A stretch of DNA of 64,000 nt from Diphasiastrum complanatum (GCA_029204225.1 CM055095.1:23161654-23225653), one strand, 5' to 3'; counted from the first letter of the stretch, positions 46,844 through 60,982 are shown. Notes: a model not told the origin generated them from the sequence alone. Program-made: numbers and translations.

Positions 46844-46914
46844 TTAAGTGAGATTATCTAATAGGCATATCGACAAGCATCAATCATAATTGGACTTATC
46901 TACTTATTACCAAG

Positions 46915-47285
46915 GCTAGAAGGCTATCACCATATCCATATACCTCATATCAATATAATATCCATGTACGTCACATGAGCATTTAAGGAGGAGATACTTG
47001 AATTCTTAACCTCATATCAATACGGTACCCGTGTACGTCACATAAACATTTTAGGAGGAGAATCTAGATACTTGAATTCTTACGAGCAAATACTTGAATT
47101 CTTATTCTTCAAAATCAATCTTCTTAAAGTTTTTGATTTTAGCCATTACCACAAGAGGCAATAAGTTGGCACAACATTCCAACTTCAAATTTCAAGTCAT
47201 TAAGTTGGAAAGTTGGCAATAAGAGGCAATAAGTTGGCACAACATTCCAACTTTAAATTTCAAGTCATTAAGTTTGAGGATTGAA
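46915..47285. repeat. Two tandem duplications downstream of the gag remnant
   Basis: First, a block of about 75 bp (CCTCATATCAATA..GTACGTCACAT..GGAGGAGA..ACTTGAATTC) occurs at about 46946 and 47021; its GGAGGAGA resembles a polypurine tract. Second, a block of about 53 bp (AGAGGCAATAAGTTGGCACA..) occurs at about 47153 and 47223. Confidence 0.75.
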
Positions 47286-47785
47286 GTTTGAGATAAAAAA
47301 GAGGTTAGTTGAAAGCTTGGGCGGGCTTGTCACTCGAGGCTACTTATGCTCTCGTCAATCTATAGCACTACCTATGGGTAGCTTACTTGTGGGATACCTA
47401 ACTAAAACCTAAAGCATTAACAGTTACTAAACTTTGAGAGGCTTAAATTTTGCAATTTACATTGCTCTTCAAGTGCCTGCTCGTGTTGAAAAAAGAGTCG
47501 ATTCAAGAGCCTCTTTGCGATAATGTAAAAGATTGTGTTGGCAATTTACTCCATATGTTTAAAGTCGATTAAATCATGCAAAGAACCTCATTCCTTCGGA
47601 ATTTATGGTTTCAGCTTTGTGTTTGAGTTATTTTATGAAAATGGATTGTAAAATAGAATGTCAATTATCAGTTGTGAAAGTGACATGAGATGCATTATGA
47701 AATCTTGAAAGTCTATAAAACTTTCTAAAAGCAGTATATAGCTCATAAAATGTGCATAAAGAATTTGGGATAACATATTACACAA

Positions 47786-47890
47786 GTCTTTTTGATGACC
47801 TTTACACCTAGTTCTCAATTATGGCTGGCCCTAATGGCCTTGCCCATAATTCATAGCTATTTTACTAGGTGCAAAGGTCATCAAGAAGAC
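47786..47890. repeat. Imperfect foldback/hairpin
   Basis: The 27-nt arms 47786-47812 and 47864-47890 are inverted copies with two mismatches. Pairing continues inward (CTCAATTATGG against CCCATAATT). A third related copy (GTCTTTTTAGTGACCTTTGC) lies at about 47957. It could be a small MITE or hairpin RNA. Confidence 0.7.
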
Positions 47891-50852
47891 CATTCCCCAA
47901 TACAAAAAAAGAGGCAAACAAATGAATGTACTAAATGGACCGACAAATTGTCTTTTTAGTGACCTTTGCACTCTAATAAAATGGATGTGAAATTATGGAG
48001 AGGCTGTTAGGATAAGTCATAATTAAATATGGGGGGGGGGGTGGGGGGTTGTCACCCTTCGAGGCCATTATGCTTGTGAAGCTTTCGGCTGGGAGCAGTA
48101 GCTAGGGTGAAAAGCCCTTTAGACAATGGAATGGTCAAAGAGGAGGTGCACAAATTCTACTAAGAGAGGCCATCCCATTTCCTTTGTAAACAAGAACGTT
48201 GTGGTACACCACAAAGGCATTATTACAAATTTTTTGAATAAAACAAGTGATTGTCTAAGATTGGATGCAAGGTTATTCAAATCTTAGGTGTTTGACATAT
48301 TTGTTAGCATTTACTCTTCTTACCTCAAGGATTGAAGTCTGATTGAAAGTGTGTGCATGAGTAGAGATATGACAATGATAGAAAAAACATATATGAAGTG
48401 ATTTTGAATTCAAATAAATAGTCATTATTTGATTATTATTGTTTGTGATGATGTTGATTCATGTTGAGAGCTTAGGGATGCACGCAAGAGAAAAAGAGGG
48501 ATGTGAAGTTTTTGTTATTAAGCATCTAAAGCATGGGCATGCATGCAAGAAAATTGAAAAGGACATCTGCTTAAATTTTTTGTTTACAGCTTGCATATAG
48601 ATGTGCATCTAAAGGACTGAGTTCTTTGCAATAAAGTCCTTAGAAATGTGGCAAACCTTATTGTGCACACATACCCTTATCATTTAAGACATTGACCTTA
48701 ATGTTAACTTTTGCATAAAACTCCATTGACCAACTTGGACACATAGTATTGACTTTTGTAAGGCAATGCCAAAAAGGAAAGTGATTTTATGGGGGAGAGG
48801 GTCGCCTTCAGAGGTCGTTCTGCCGAGGAAGAGCCTTTTGCAGAGCATGGTAGGCGGAAGCCCTTCCCATGGCAGAACGATATAGGATGCATGCTTTCCT
48901 CGACATGAAAACATATTTACTTTCTTCATAGTTTTTTTTTTTTTTACATGCATCTTCCGGTGGAAGGTGCACACACATAAAAAAGGTAAATTATTTTAAC
49001 TTGCACCTTTCGGATACCAGAAGTTGCATTAAAAAAAAGGGAGAGGCGCAAGATTCTGTGCAAAGAGGCACCTTCCATTCCTTTATTAACATTAGAAAAG
49101 TGATTTTATGTTGGGTGAAATACATAGAATCATGTGAGTGGGCCCTGAATTGTTGAGTGTTCTTTCCACAATCTCTTATATGTACAATAAAACATTTTGA
49201 CAATCTTTCAAATTAGATGAAAGATACACTATCAGATCTACCAAGCATAAAAAGCCAAATCACAATAAAAGCCAAACTTACTGAAACTTTTTTCGAAATT
49301 TGTATTTAGAAGATGTTTAAAAGTGTTGAAATCTCTTTGAAACATTTTATTTGAAAGGCAAAACAATAATCAACATTTCAAGATGACTCTTTCTTAGAAA
49401 GAACGATACTTTATATATATATATATTATGCCCTTCAAATTGCCATCCTGTTAGCAATCTCACTTATAGTGTCAAAGATTGACTTTCAAGTCACTTGACT
49501 GACGATCTAGATTAACATTATGATAATCGAATCTTAATGATGATTTTGATCAAATGTACACTTTAGAGCCTATGCTTGTGACCAGCCTATAATTTCGACA
49601 ATTTTGTCCACCAGCCTAGATAATAAGAGAGAATGAAGCCACCATGACATTTTAATAGTTTGAGGATCGATCCCTAGTGGATGCTCACTCCACAAGGCAA
49701 AACCTCGTGGAGGGGGCCTTTGGTAGCCTCCTACTATTCTGGAACTTGTTAGCCTCGCATTGTCATTTGATTCCAAAAAGTAGCCTTATTAGGCATAATG
49801 TGGATTTTATGTTTTTGTAAAGCACTGACTCCAACACCATTTTATATCTAGGCTCATAACATGGCAAGAGCCGTGGGCTTTGCTGACATTCAAAACTTGA
49901 GGGGCACATTTGTTAGGCTAATTTTTTTTTGTGTGAAAGGGCTAGTGGACAAGTTTTCGAGTCAACTTGAAACTATTACTAAAGGACAAATGTTGTGAGA
50001 AGAGCGTTCAATCCTATGTTGATGCTAAAAAAAGTCTTCATATGTTGACGTCAGTTTTATAGTGTGCTTGTCCATTTCATGAGGCTCATATTTATTTGTT
50101 GAAGCACATGTACCGATATGGGTGGCAAGGAACATTTTGCACCTTACAATTTGACTAGGAGTGATCTCATTGCAACGTATGGAGTCCATACCATTTCATA
50201 AATGGCACCAACTATTATTTTTTGATCTTTTAATATAATCTATTGTGCTAGGAATAGATGTTGAAGATCTCAAACCAATGCATTTATAGGATCTTCATGG
50301 TCACTTTCTTGGCAATTTCCCACTAGAGTAGACAAAATTGAATCTAAAACTTTATCCTCTAGAAGCCTAATCTTCTTGAAAAAGAGTTGATTAGTTCTAA
50401 ATACACCATTATACATAATGTTTATTTTTTCATAATAAAATTTACAAGCTTCTCACTAAATAACATGTAATAATCTATTGGTTTCAATAAAAAGGTTGTG
50501 CATTTCATAGCATAGAAATTGACCTTAAATACCAAGAAAAATATGTTCAAAATAGTCTAGCTGAGAATCATGATATATACTAGAGTGGGCTAATTATAAC
50601 ATATCTTTGTTCATAACTAACAAGTATCAACATGTCTATCAATGTCTAGACTAGACAAGTATATTTTTCTTGAGAACCAATCATCATTGATGATTGCAAA
50701 TATAGGGCTCGTTAATATGTGTGTGATACCCTATTGAAAACTAGCCTTGGTAAACAACTACCAAAAGTTGTCAAGTATCAATGGGTACAATTAAATTTTC
50801 TTCTACTTTGCATTTCACCAATTTGGAATTAGTCATGTTTGCCAGATGTTTG
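47891..50852. other. Intergenic, no gene recognised
   Basis: Contains a G-homopolymer-rich stretch at 48031-48051 and several loosely repeated CCTTCGGA/GGAAGCCCTT words (48040-48120, 48780-48900, 49000-49080). No exon, RNA gene or element end can be supported. Confidence 0.45.
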
Positions 50853-51425
50853 TGTTAGGTACAAAATTCTCGTCCATTTTAGGTGGGTATAGAACTCTCC
50901 ACCTATTGTTCCAACTTTTCTTTAAAGATGACAGGCAAAATCAAACTATAAGGGAAAGCTCCTCAAGATCCTGCTTACAAGACAAAACAATAGAGAACAC
51001 ACTATGGAGAAACCACCCAACCAAGTAGAAGCATCCAATCAACCTCTAGAAGCTTCACCCCCAAGCCAAGGATTAGGAAGCATGAGAGTAGAGAGAGGAC
51101 TTGGCAATGAATCAACCAAACTATCCTGGAGTAGGGCGAGTTTGTCCTGCTTATATAGGCCTAAGACCCTCTTGTGCATATAATAATGCAAGGCCCCAAC
51201 TCCCCTATAGATAGATTCATTTGCTATTGATACTCTACACATGCATTGACTGTCCCAAACCTTGTACTAACTCCAAATAATGTGTCTAAGCCTCACAAGG
51301 TCATTAATTACATTGCGGATCACTCCAGTATGATGTGGCATTACTAATGAACTTGATTCACTAGAGTAGTGGGGATCCAAGGCTAGGAGTATACTAGATC
51401 CTATATTTTTGTCATGGACATAACA
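50853..51425 (-). mobile_element. 3' LTR of a minus-strand gypsy element
   Basis: The segment is bounded by TGTTAGGTAC at the left and GGACATAACA at the right (TG..CA ends). It lies immediately beyond a minus-strand polypurine tract (TTCTCCCTCCTT in plus orientation) at the end of the gypsy pol remnant. A segment at about 51210-51300 is similar to 5830-5925. Confidence 0.6.
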
Positions 51426-52975
51426 TTCTCCCTCCTTGAACTACTCCTGTCCTCAGAAGCAAAACTTAGAGAAATTCTTCTTTATGCTATCAACTCTATC
51501 CCACGAATCATCATCCTTAGTCCACGACCTTTCCATCGAATCAAACATTCAAAGATAGAACAATTTCTCAATTGTTTTGTCTCTGGTTCTGAGCACTTTC
51601 TCAGGTTTCAAAGGTACACAAAGTGATAAATCTTCCAGGTGGAATAGATCATCATCAGATCCAACTACATCAACTTCATGTAAATTTAATTTCAATCGGC
51701 TCACATGAAAAAGTGGGTGTGCATTAGATTTTCCTTGAAGATCTAGTTCATAAGCAAAAGAACCCATTTTTCATACAATCCTGAACGGTCCACAATATCA
51801 GGTAGACAATTTATAATGCTTTCCAGTACGTAATGTCTTAGAATTTTTTGGAGTCCTAAGATATACCCAATCATCAACTTTAAAATCTCTAGGAGATCTC
51901 TTAAAATCGACGTAATGTTAGCTCTATCCTGAGCACTTCAGATACTCTCCTTAGCCACTTGCAACATTTCTTGCATATCATGCAGAAAATCAACAACTTT
52001 TTAGATCTTAACAGATTTTGTCTCCACATTAACTAGAGATCTAGGTTGAAAACCATACATAAGCATAAAAGGACTGACCCCTATAGTAGAGGGCTTTCTA
52101 TTATTGTATGCAAACTCAATCAGAGGAACATAATTCCAATGAGATTGCCTGTGAGAAACATATGTCCTCAACATATTTTCCATTAGTTTTTTCTATCTGG
52201 CCATCTGATTCAGGATGATCAGAAGATCTTAACTAATGGAAGTTTCCAGTTTATGAAATACTGCTGACCAGAAGTGACCAACTGTGAACTTAGGATCTCT
52301 ATTACTAACAATGTCACTTGGTAGTACATACAACCGAAACAATCTTTCAACAAAGATCTGGGCTAAATCAGAAGTCTTAATAGTTGATTTAACTAGTACG
52401 AAGGTAGCTAACTTAGTTCATCAATCCACAACAACCCAAATAGAATCATTTTGTCGTTGGGTCTTCAGAATTCCAACTACAAAATCCATCGATATACTTT
52501 CCTATATCTTGTCAAGATTATCCAACAGATAACAAAGGTGTTCGGACTTTGCTAGTTGGCAGGGCTTTCATTTCACATATGACTCGACGTATGGCTTGAG
52601 TTTTGACCAATAAAACTCTCTTCTGACAGGATGTCCTGCACAGGGTATGTCATGACATTCAAATAATATCTTGCGTTTGAGCTCATCATCTCCAGGCACA
52701 CAAATCTTCCAATTCCGAAATAACAATCCATCTCAAATGGTATACTGTTCCACAATCTTCTTATCGTTCTTTGTTAGTTGAGTCCCCTATGAACCCAACT
52801 CAACACTGTTCTCATTTTTTCCGTTCCGAACAATGTTCCAAATAGGACCAAAATGAGAATCGATTTCATAGTTTCCTCTCATCGAAAGATATAGATCTGT
52901 AACAATCTGGGTGAATGACAACTCGTTCAGTTCACTGATTTGACTAAGAGCATCTGCAACTTGATCCGAGTTGCA
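51426..52975 (-). pseudogene. Ty3/gypsy pol remnant (RNase H end, integrase, C-terminal part)
   Basis: On the minus strand from the right: VADALSQI (RNase H end, about 52955), CHDIPCAGHPVRREFYW with a degraded zinc region, ESISMDFVVGILKTQ (first integrase Asp), YVSHRQSHWNYVPLIEFAYN, then AHPLFHVSRLKLNLHEVD near the C-terminus. Many stops are present. The gag, protease and RT are missing. The order and wording parallel the element at 61.5-63.3 kb, but the LTR differs. Confidence 0.8.
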
Positions 52976-52980
52976 TCTTA

Positions 52981-53677
52981 TATAATGGTGTTTACTGATT
53001 CTCTACTTCAAAATCTGTTGTCTTTTTCATTTTTTTTCTCGTGTTCTTGTTCTGGTTCTTTCATCTTATTCCAGACAATTTCGAGGTTGGTTCTACCTGT
53101 TATCAGGCTTCGTGGGCATTCATTAGATATGTTCTTGTTATTACAATGCCCAAACCATATAGAGTGGACTGATTAACTTTGTAGTATTGTCCTGCCTGTC
53201 ACAGGACACTCAAGTTTGTCACTCTTGCACTGAAGCACATGCATAAACGACCACAATCAATCAAGCAGCATGCCAAAATGTTCAACCATCATATCAACAT
53301 GCAAAACCGTTGAACAGTGACTGAAATCCTACTATAATGCTGCGAAAATGAACTAAAATCAGATCCTAAACACTACTAAACTTGCATAGATCCACAAAAC
53401 AAGAAACAAAAAACTAATCTACAGCATTTTAGAAGTCCAAGAATCAAGAAACCAACCAGTCTTTTGATTCTTGGACATGCCAAGAACATCAAGAACAGGG
53501 CTGTAAAGAGATATGCAAGAATTACTCCACAAACCCAGTCTATTTAGTTTACCTGAATGCTGATTCCTACATTAATCCACAAACAAGAAATGAAAACTAG
53601 TCCACTCTGGGAAAGCAGGAAATCTAATCCACTCTACGAACCACAACCACACACAAAGAAGGAAAGGGCAAGATCAT
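52981..53677 (-). mobile_element. Inverted copy of the 42814-43515 LTR/leader segment
   Basis: Read on the minus strand it matches 42814-43515 over about 700 bp. Similarity stops abruptly at GGGCAAGATC (about 53677), just inside the expected LTR start, and at TTTACTGATTCTCTACTTC near 52985 next to the RNase H remnant. Confidence 0.75.
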
Positions 53678-56600
53678 GAATGCATTCACTCAAGAAACAA
53701 GCATGATTAAAGAGCTCAATGGATGCACCAAAACTCATGGAGGCTCTTCTCATTTCAGCATGGAGTAGGTACATTTCACAAAAAGCTCCTCTTCACAAAG
53801 AGGGAGTCTCTTAAATAAGCAAGAGAGCTCCTTAGGTGGCATCCTAGTGGCATTTCCACATTACACAAATTACAAGTGGAATAATGCTCTCCACTAGGGG
53901 TCACCATCAAAAGGTGGCTCACTCTACTTTCTTTAAGAGGGGTCTACTTGCATTTATTACTTTGCCTAGAAATACTAGTTCCTACATGGTCATTCCATCT
54001 TTTGGGAATCACCATGAGGCTTACACAGTTTCTACTTGACAATATTGACTAGTATTCCTTGGCTCTTATACTCGGCTCTCAGTCTTCGTTCATCTCGTCT
54101 TCTCAGAGACCTCCTCGGTCTAAGGTGAGAGGTGCTCTTGGGTAGCTCTGGTTGAGCATCTTGGGGATTCGTCAAAATCAGCCAACATATCCCACCCCTA
54201 ATGTGTTGCAGGACCCACTACAACTCATATTGAATGATGTTGCTCTGCTTTGCATTGGCATTTTCGATTGTCACTTGGAAAAGCGTAGATCCTCGTTCGC
54301 TTGCATAAAACCAAGTGTTTATTGTTGCCGGTCTTTATCAAAATTATTTCCGCAACTTGCCGCAATGTAATCAAAATGTCTTGTTGCTGCAAGTGGTTGA
54401 CATTCTCAAAATTTGAAGAGCTCCCAGCAGCTTCACAACTTGCATGCTTGAGTGCTTCCCGTGTGTCTTTTTCTCTTATCACTTGTATCTGCCATTGACA
54501 GTTTCACTTTTAATTTCTAGGCAGATTCTAAATTCTGGGAGGTCTGTGTCCTCCATTTGCTTCTGGGTGTTTCCATGGTTCTTCTCTTAGTTGAAGTTCC
54601 AATCTCAAGAAAAACCTTCGTTTTGCAGGTTGTTCAAACTTCGATTATCAGTCTCAAGGGGATGGACTTATCATCAAAAAATTCTTGGTAGGAACAGATT
54701 TGGATGGACGGTTTGATAATGGTAAGGAAACATGATGAAGGCTTGGTGGAAGGGTGAAGGAACTGATAGTTCTACAGCTGCAGCCTTGGACCCTTGCAAT
54801 GTCGAGCTTTGACCACCACTTCTTGGGTGAGGAGCTCGTTTTATTTGCAGGTTCACGGTTGTCTTCATCTTTCTTTTTCTAAAGCTCTTTCTTTTGATCC
54901 ATTACTTTTGGACCTCTTTGGGCTTCATAAGAGGAGATTCAACTATCACTGCTCCAGAGAGTTTCTTTTAATTAAGATCAATTTGACTCATCTGTTGCTT
55001 AAGTTTTGCAGTGAACTGATGATAAACAAACAGATGGAAGGTAGGGTGGAGGTGGTGACATCAGTAGATGGTGTGGACGATAGGCATGAGAATGGGTGCA
55101 GAAGTATGGCAAGAGGCCGGTTGAAGAAGGAGACTGATTTTAAAATGCTTGTGTTTCCCTTTCTGAAGGATCTTCGTCGTGATTGGGTACTTCTTTTGAT
55201 TGAGTCTCTTTGGATTGCCCATCTTCTTTAGCCTTCTTTGGCCTTGTCTTTTTCATATTTGACTTGTGACCTTGGTTGTCGATCTTGCTGATGTTGTTGT
55301 TGGTGGTGTAACTGCTTCAGTGAATCCAAGAAGATCCACTCTCTCTCCCCCCCAAAATCTGTTGGTGGAGATGTTGTTGCTGGTAGCTGTTCATGCTCAA
55401 GATTGGATCGGCTTGTGGAACACGTAGAACGTGTGACTGGACTAAAGATTGAACAAATTTTAACTAAATTTGTTTCGATCTTGCTGTAGTTGATTCAAAG
55501 ATTAATATGGCAATGAGATGCAGGAATCAACTCTGACATAATCTATACTTCGCAGATTTGGAATATGCTCAAAAATCCGAAACTCTGAATAAGGTGATTT
55601 GAAGATTGATAGAGGAATGACAAGTTATTCTTGAGATACGCTACATGATGTCTCTTGTTCAATGGCTATCCTTGATGAGCTAAGAACAAATCTAAAAAAA
55701 GAGATGCAATTAGAAGAAATTACCAAATCAAAAAATGACAAAAAATAAACAAAGAAGATACCAATGTTATAGAGAGTGAAAGCCGTAGAGCACTTGTCAA
55801 ACAAAAAGTCATTCATCAACATGTATAATTCACCTGGACAATTTCATGTTTCTATTGATCTCTTAGAGTAATGAAAGAACTCTCATAAGCCCTTGTCAAA
55901 AAAAGGCATGATACTAAATCTACCATCGTTGATGATAGATGTTGTAAGATATACCATCTTTATCAAGCACCCTATTTCAAGGGCTAACCAATATTCTTTT
56001 ATTAATATTCATAACATAGTCAATACATAATCACCAATGATACTTGGGTGTTTTTCATACCCATGACCAAGTAATAACTAATCAAAACAAGTATGTCTTC
56101 TAATTGACGGTTATATTTCACTCTAATAAAAACATCAAACAAAATTTGACAAGTATTAAGAACACAATATATGCCTCCAAAATGTACGCTTATCCCAAAA
56201 GTCGACAAGTATTAACAACTCAATATATGCAACAGCATGTACATTTGCCATGGTCCTAAAATACTCCTCTAAATGAGAAGGGTACCCTGTAGGCTTCAAC
56301 CTAAAACACTACTTAGGCAATTGAGCATAAAACAAACTGCATTCCAATCTAGACTTCACTATACAATGTGCAACCCAAATTTGCATCAAAATTTGCACTT
56401 GTATGCCTATGGCCTCTACTTACAAAACCTATGATTCCAAGCTCACACACAAACGCACGAATCATAATTTAAGTAACTCAGCATATAAATTCAAAAACAT
56501 TCAAGTAACTACTATTGGCAAGATTTTCAAGCCTTTTGGGGGCTTATATTATATTGCAAAACAATTTTGTCGCTTTGTTAAACAAATGAGTCAACTATCT

Positions 56601-57435
56601 ATCCGTTTTTGCTACGTCGCAATCTAACCGACCACTCTTGATTTAAATAGCTTCCAAAGTACATTTTCCATAATACGTTACATAAAAATTGGAAACCGAA
56701 AATTTTGACACATGAAAAACAAAAAACATCATTATCAATATGTCAATTTCACTTTTTATAGACAAAATAAAATTTATTGCCAAAGGCAATCATGTGCATT
56801 AATGCTTCATTGGTCAAGCTATTACCACATATAATTTGATCCCCAAGCAACTTCCCAGCACAAGTACCGAATGGCTTTCGCCACACCGTACCTAGGAGGA
56901 CCATTATAACATATAATCTGGGAGAGCAACGAAAGCCACTAGCTTCCAGATTCTCAGATTATAACATGATAATGGCCATTACCTAATACATTAAGATTTG
57001 AACATACAAGGGACGCCACTCGCTGCCCAGGTCCCAAATTATATGTGATAATTACCATTACCTAGTACATAAAAACGAAGGTGGCCGTTGCCCAAATCCA
57101 GAATATCTAATACATAAAAGAATCTCTAACGGGAGTAAATAAAATCCCTATTCACATGTTGCATGGCAAAGATCCTAATTTATATAAGTGACCTGCTATA
57201 GTAAGTCATTCACAAATATGATTGGTTAGTTATTGACAGACTGGCCTAATTTTTTTATGTGACTTGGTATAGCAGGTCACCCCACCCACAGCCTTTGGGC
57301 GGTGTGAAATCTTAAACAAAGATATCTGTGTTAAATAGGACAGGTTTCCCTGGTGACCTCCTATAACCCGTCAAAATGCTTTGGAAAGGCGAAGCATCGC
57401 TCCGACGCTCATGGACAATGCTCCAGGAACCTATG
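53678..57435. other. Intergenic/repeat-derived, no gene recognised
   Basis: The open frame at 54794-55231 (145 codons) shows no recognisable domain or exon context. 53740-54200 has LTR-like character but no defined ends. 56930-57120 has loosely repeated TATAACATGATAATGGCCATTACC words. No RNA genes are seen. Confidence 0.45.
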
Positions 57436-57563
57436 CTTCAACTAGATTAACGATGTTTTTTGCTTTTCATTTTGACGAAATGCCTTGCACGGAACCTGTC
57501 TTCAACTAGATTAACGATGTTTTTAACTTTTCATTTTGACGGAATGCCGTGCACGTCAGTCCT
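57436..57563. repeat. Two-copy tandem repeat, 64-bp period
   Basis: CTTCAACTAGATTAACGATG.. occurs at 57436 and 57500 with few differences. It lies about 1.1 kb upstream of the USP-domain start codon, in its probable promoter. Confidence 0.8.
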
Positions 57564-58578
57564 CAAACTTTCGGTCCATTTGTGTCGAGACTCGTGACCG
57601 CAGACTCCAAGCTGTTAGATTAAGAAGAGAGGAGAAGACGACCGAGCGAGGCGAGGCGGCCGTGAGGAACAGGAACTGCTCTATTTCACTGACTGTCTGA
57701 CTGATCTATCGGATCTCACTGATGTCATCTTAGATGCAACGAAGGAGCTGAAAATCTGAATAACGAAAAGAAATTGTTACATTCCATGTCCGTTCATCCT
57801 GATTTTGCATCTTTTTCTTTCATTTTGATTCCTTTTATTTCACTGGAATTGATTCTTGCTTTGCTTCGGAACTGGCTTTGATAAGTGTCAAGAGTTTGAG
57901 CGGATTATCTTTGCAAGCAGCGCAGTTTCTTGTGAATCTGCAGAGTTTCATCCTTACACAAACAAGCTTTTGGCACAGACGCATGTTTTGGTTCTCTGTT
58001 ATATATTCTCATTTTGCTGCTTGAGTGAGATGGTTAGTACCGAAGAGTTCAGTCATGTACAATTATATTGAAACTGACGAAATATTTTCTGGATTTCATC
58101 TGCGCTTCTACTGGCATCAATTGAAGGCAGTATGACAGTCTAGTTACCAAATCTACTTATCTGCAAGACAAATATTGAGGGACACTGATTCACGCATTCA
58201 TGAGTTAAGCGTCTAGTGGAAGTGAGAATAACGAGAGCCTTCATCTCTTTTGCTCGAGTGGTGCATTGTGTCACTTACAAATGCCGCATGGTAAATTCGC
58301 TATTCGAGGTCGGTAATTCAATCTATCCACGACATGTTGGACCAGCTTGATCTCTACCTTATATACTCAATTATGTGCTTGAAAAACACTTAAATAAGCT
58401 ATGATCAACAATAGCTGGAATTTGACAATGCACAATACATGATAAATATTGCCTCTAAAAGCGTCAAGGAGAGTTATTGTCTTCAGCCTCTGGAGCGGCT
58501 GGCAGATGTACTTTCTGGATATGAATTTCGAAGGCAATTATAGAAGTAAGGAAGCTTGAGTTGTCAGAAGCAAGAAAG

Positions 58579-60497
58579 ATGGAAAACGAAAGGGCAACGA
58601 ACATCCAAAATTCTGGCAACACTGTGCTAGTTGCATTGAAACTCGCTCCAAAAAGTCGCGAGCTGCTAACCTGGATAATTGCCAAACTTACAAAGCCCGG
58701 TGACCACGTCGTTGGAGTACACGTTCTGAATTGCTCCTCTTCTTCAGGTAAAAGCTGACCTCAGTATCCGTCGAAATATTTCTTTGCTCAACTTATTTTG
58801 TCTCTTTATAAACTTGTACCTAATTGCACAAAACAATCATCATATGTCCATCATCTGTGAACACTTTTTTTTCATATGTGCATCTTCTCCTTCCAACAAA
58901 AAGAAACATTTTCGGCACGCCAGAGTCGATTTATGCGGTAAAGGTTTGTAACTTGCGCGAAGTAATGCTCTGACTAATTATTGGATGAGGCTATTTTCTC
59001 CCATTATTGAGAACTTTTCTTTGTCTGATTCAAGGAAGTCTACTCTTCTGGATGTAGCATGATCCAGATAATTGCTGGAATCAGGGCTCTAGATTCTGAA
59101 ATGCTTGCTTAAATTTTTTATTGCTGCTCCATTGAACATTTTCAAATTACAGATAAGGTAAACCATTATAATTGATGCCTTGTTAAGGATGAGAAAGAGG
59201 ATATAATATATACTTCCTTGAGATAATATTGATCTTATTTAAGTTCAAAGTTTCAAACTTAGATATTCTTTCCTTCATGTCAGAAAAGTTGAACAAGAAT
59301 CATGTACATAATTCAGATAATTGTGTACGTTCTAATGGTGGGGGAATCTTTTTTTTTTTAATTCAATTGTGAATTATTAAGGAGCATGGAGATTATGATG
59401 ACCATTATAATGGTTTTGTTTACTGCTAAAAAGACGAGGCTTACCTCTGGCAGGCAGCTGATGAATATACAAGATTTTATAGACCTAATCTGCTATAACA
59501 AACATTTTTTGCCAAGTTGTGTGGCACGATCAGTGACGGAGACATCTAAAGAATAATCTGGCTTTGATTTTAGCCGTTATATCTCTTTTGTATGCCATCA
59601 TTTGTACGGCAGATTGCAATCCAACACCTGACCTCAAGCAGAGGAAAGGAAGTCCTCATCAAGTCACTACTTATTGAAGGATGAAAGTTGATCACATCTC
59701 GTGTTCTAGCTCTTTACATATCAAAACATCCATTTCATTTTCTATTCTCTCCATTTATTCGTGGCAAACACAACCATTACTTCGCAAAATTGCGGTTGAA
59801 TTTTTGTTTTCTTGCATACTCTTCACTATATATTAATGCTTTGCATCAATCATCTGGTAGATTTTTTTCAGGTCGGTAAAGTTAATGCTGAATGTTTGCC
59901 AACGTTACATTGTGCTTGAGCTTGTTACACGCTATCAGCATAAGATCTTATAAGTTTTATGCTTGAAGCATTTTCTGGCAAACTTTCTAATTATGATTTT
60001 GTTAAACAGATCCAAATAAAACAAAGTTCGGTCCATCCACTAAGCAGCAGTTAGCTAGCACATTTCAGGCTGTGCTAGGTGTATACCAAGCTTTGTGCTC
60101 AATCAAACAGGTAATTTAGATCTCCAAAAATTCTGGCAGTAATGCCTAACATGCCATGCTGCTTGAGGTCCTACTTTTGGAGTGCCTAATTTGTAATTCA
60201 TATAGTTTGGAAGGTTTAAAAGTATGACTATTCCCTAGATCCTAAGCGAGTAGAATGGGTGTTCTCCTCTCTGAATGGGTAATAAACTTTCACATATTGT
60301 TATACTCATGTTCAGGCTCAGTATTGTACATATTTTGCTATTGTTCTTCTGAAACTTGTCATCTCATATTTTCTGTAGATTGAAGTTGACATAAAGATAC
60401 TGAGTGGATGTGGACTCCGAAAAGTGTTGGTAGAGGCAGCTAACGAGGAGAAAGCTACCAAGCTCATTCTTGGTTCTAGCAAAAGTCATGGCATGAG
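58579..60497 (+). CDS. USP-domain protein, 5' part (probably a USP-domain receptor-like cytoplasmic kinase)
   Basis: Exons 58579-58747, 60010-60110 and 60379-60497 join in phase with GT/AG borders and encode about 129 residues, open at the 3' end. The first exon gives VLVALKLAPKSRELLTWII and PGDHVVGVHVLN. The second ends STFQAVLGVYQALCSIKQ. The third gives LRKVLVEAANEEKATKLILG followed by SSKSH. This is the beta-alpha layout of a UspA/adenine-nucleotide-binding domain, in the variant found at the N-terminus of plant USP-kinases such as Arabidopsis At1g77280 and At5g63940, which is why a kinase domain is expected downstream. No kinase exon is in the window, because intron 3 contains a gypsy element from 60983. 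ATG 58579 is the first in frame. Confidence 0.8.
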
Positions 60498-60982
60498 GTA
60501 TGAACTTTAAAAAATTCCTTTTAAAAAATGTTAACCTGAGACAAGAAAGAGCATATGATAGTGTAAATTTTTCATACAAGGCAGAAAGATTTTATCAAAC
60601 TGGGAGATCCTTTCTCTTTGTACATGGTATAGTGCCTATCGTTTTGCCATGCATAAGACTGAATTTCTTCAGACACAAAATGCAATTCTAAGAAGCGCTA
60701 TTTTATTACGTGAAGTATTAGAAATGGTTTACGATCATTCCTGGCATAATTTTTAAGTAAAGATACCTGGAATCCTTAAGCTTCAAAAGAAGTTTGGAGC
60801 TCATAATATACTAGATCCCAAAGGCCAGAAAACTGGCAGAAAAGCAAAAAGGATTTGCAGAGCTCTACTAAAGTGTTTTTCACGTTATACTTATGAGCAC
60901 ATTGACAAATAATTGTTCCAAAATAGAAAACTAGAGCAGCATGCCTCTCTAACGTGGATATCAAAAAAATTGACAAGACAAC

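Noticed and set aside
54794-55231. 145-codon plus-strand open frame
   Set aside because: No domain, no exon context, Leu/Ser/Arg-rich translation; surrounding sequence looks repeat-derived.
58464-58685. 73-codon minus-strand frame overlapping the USP first exon
   Set aside because: Antisense shadow of the USP coding exon.
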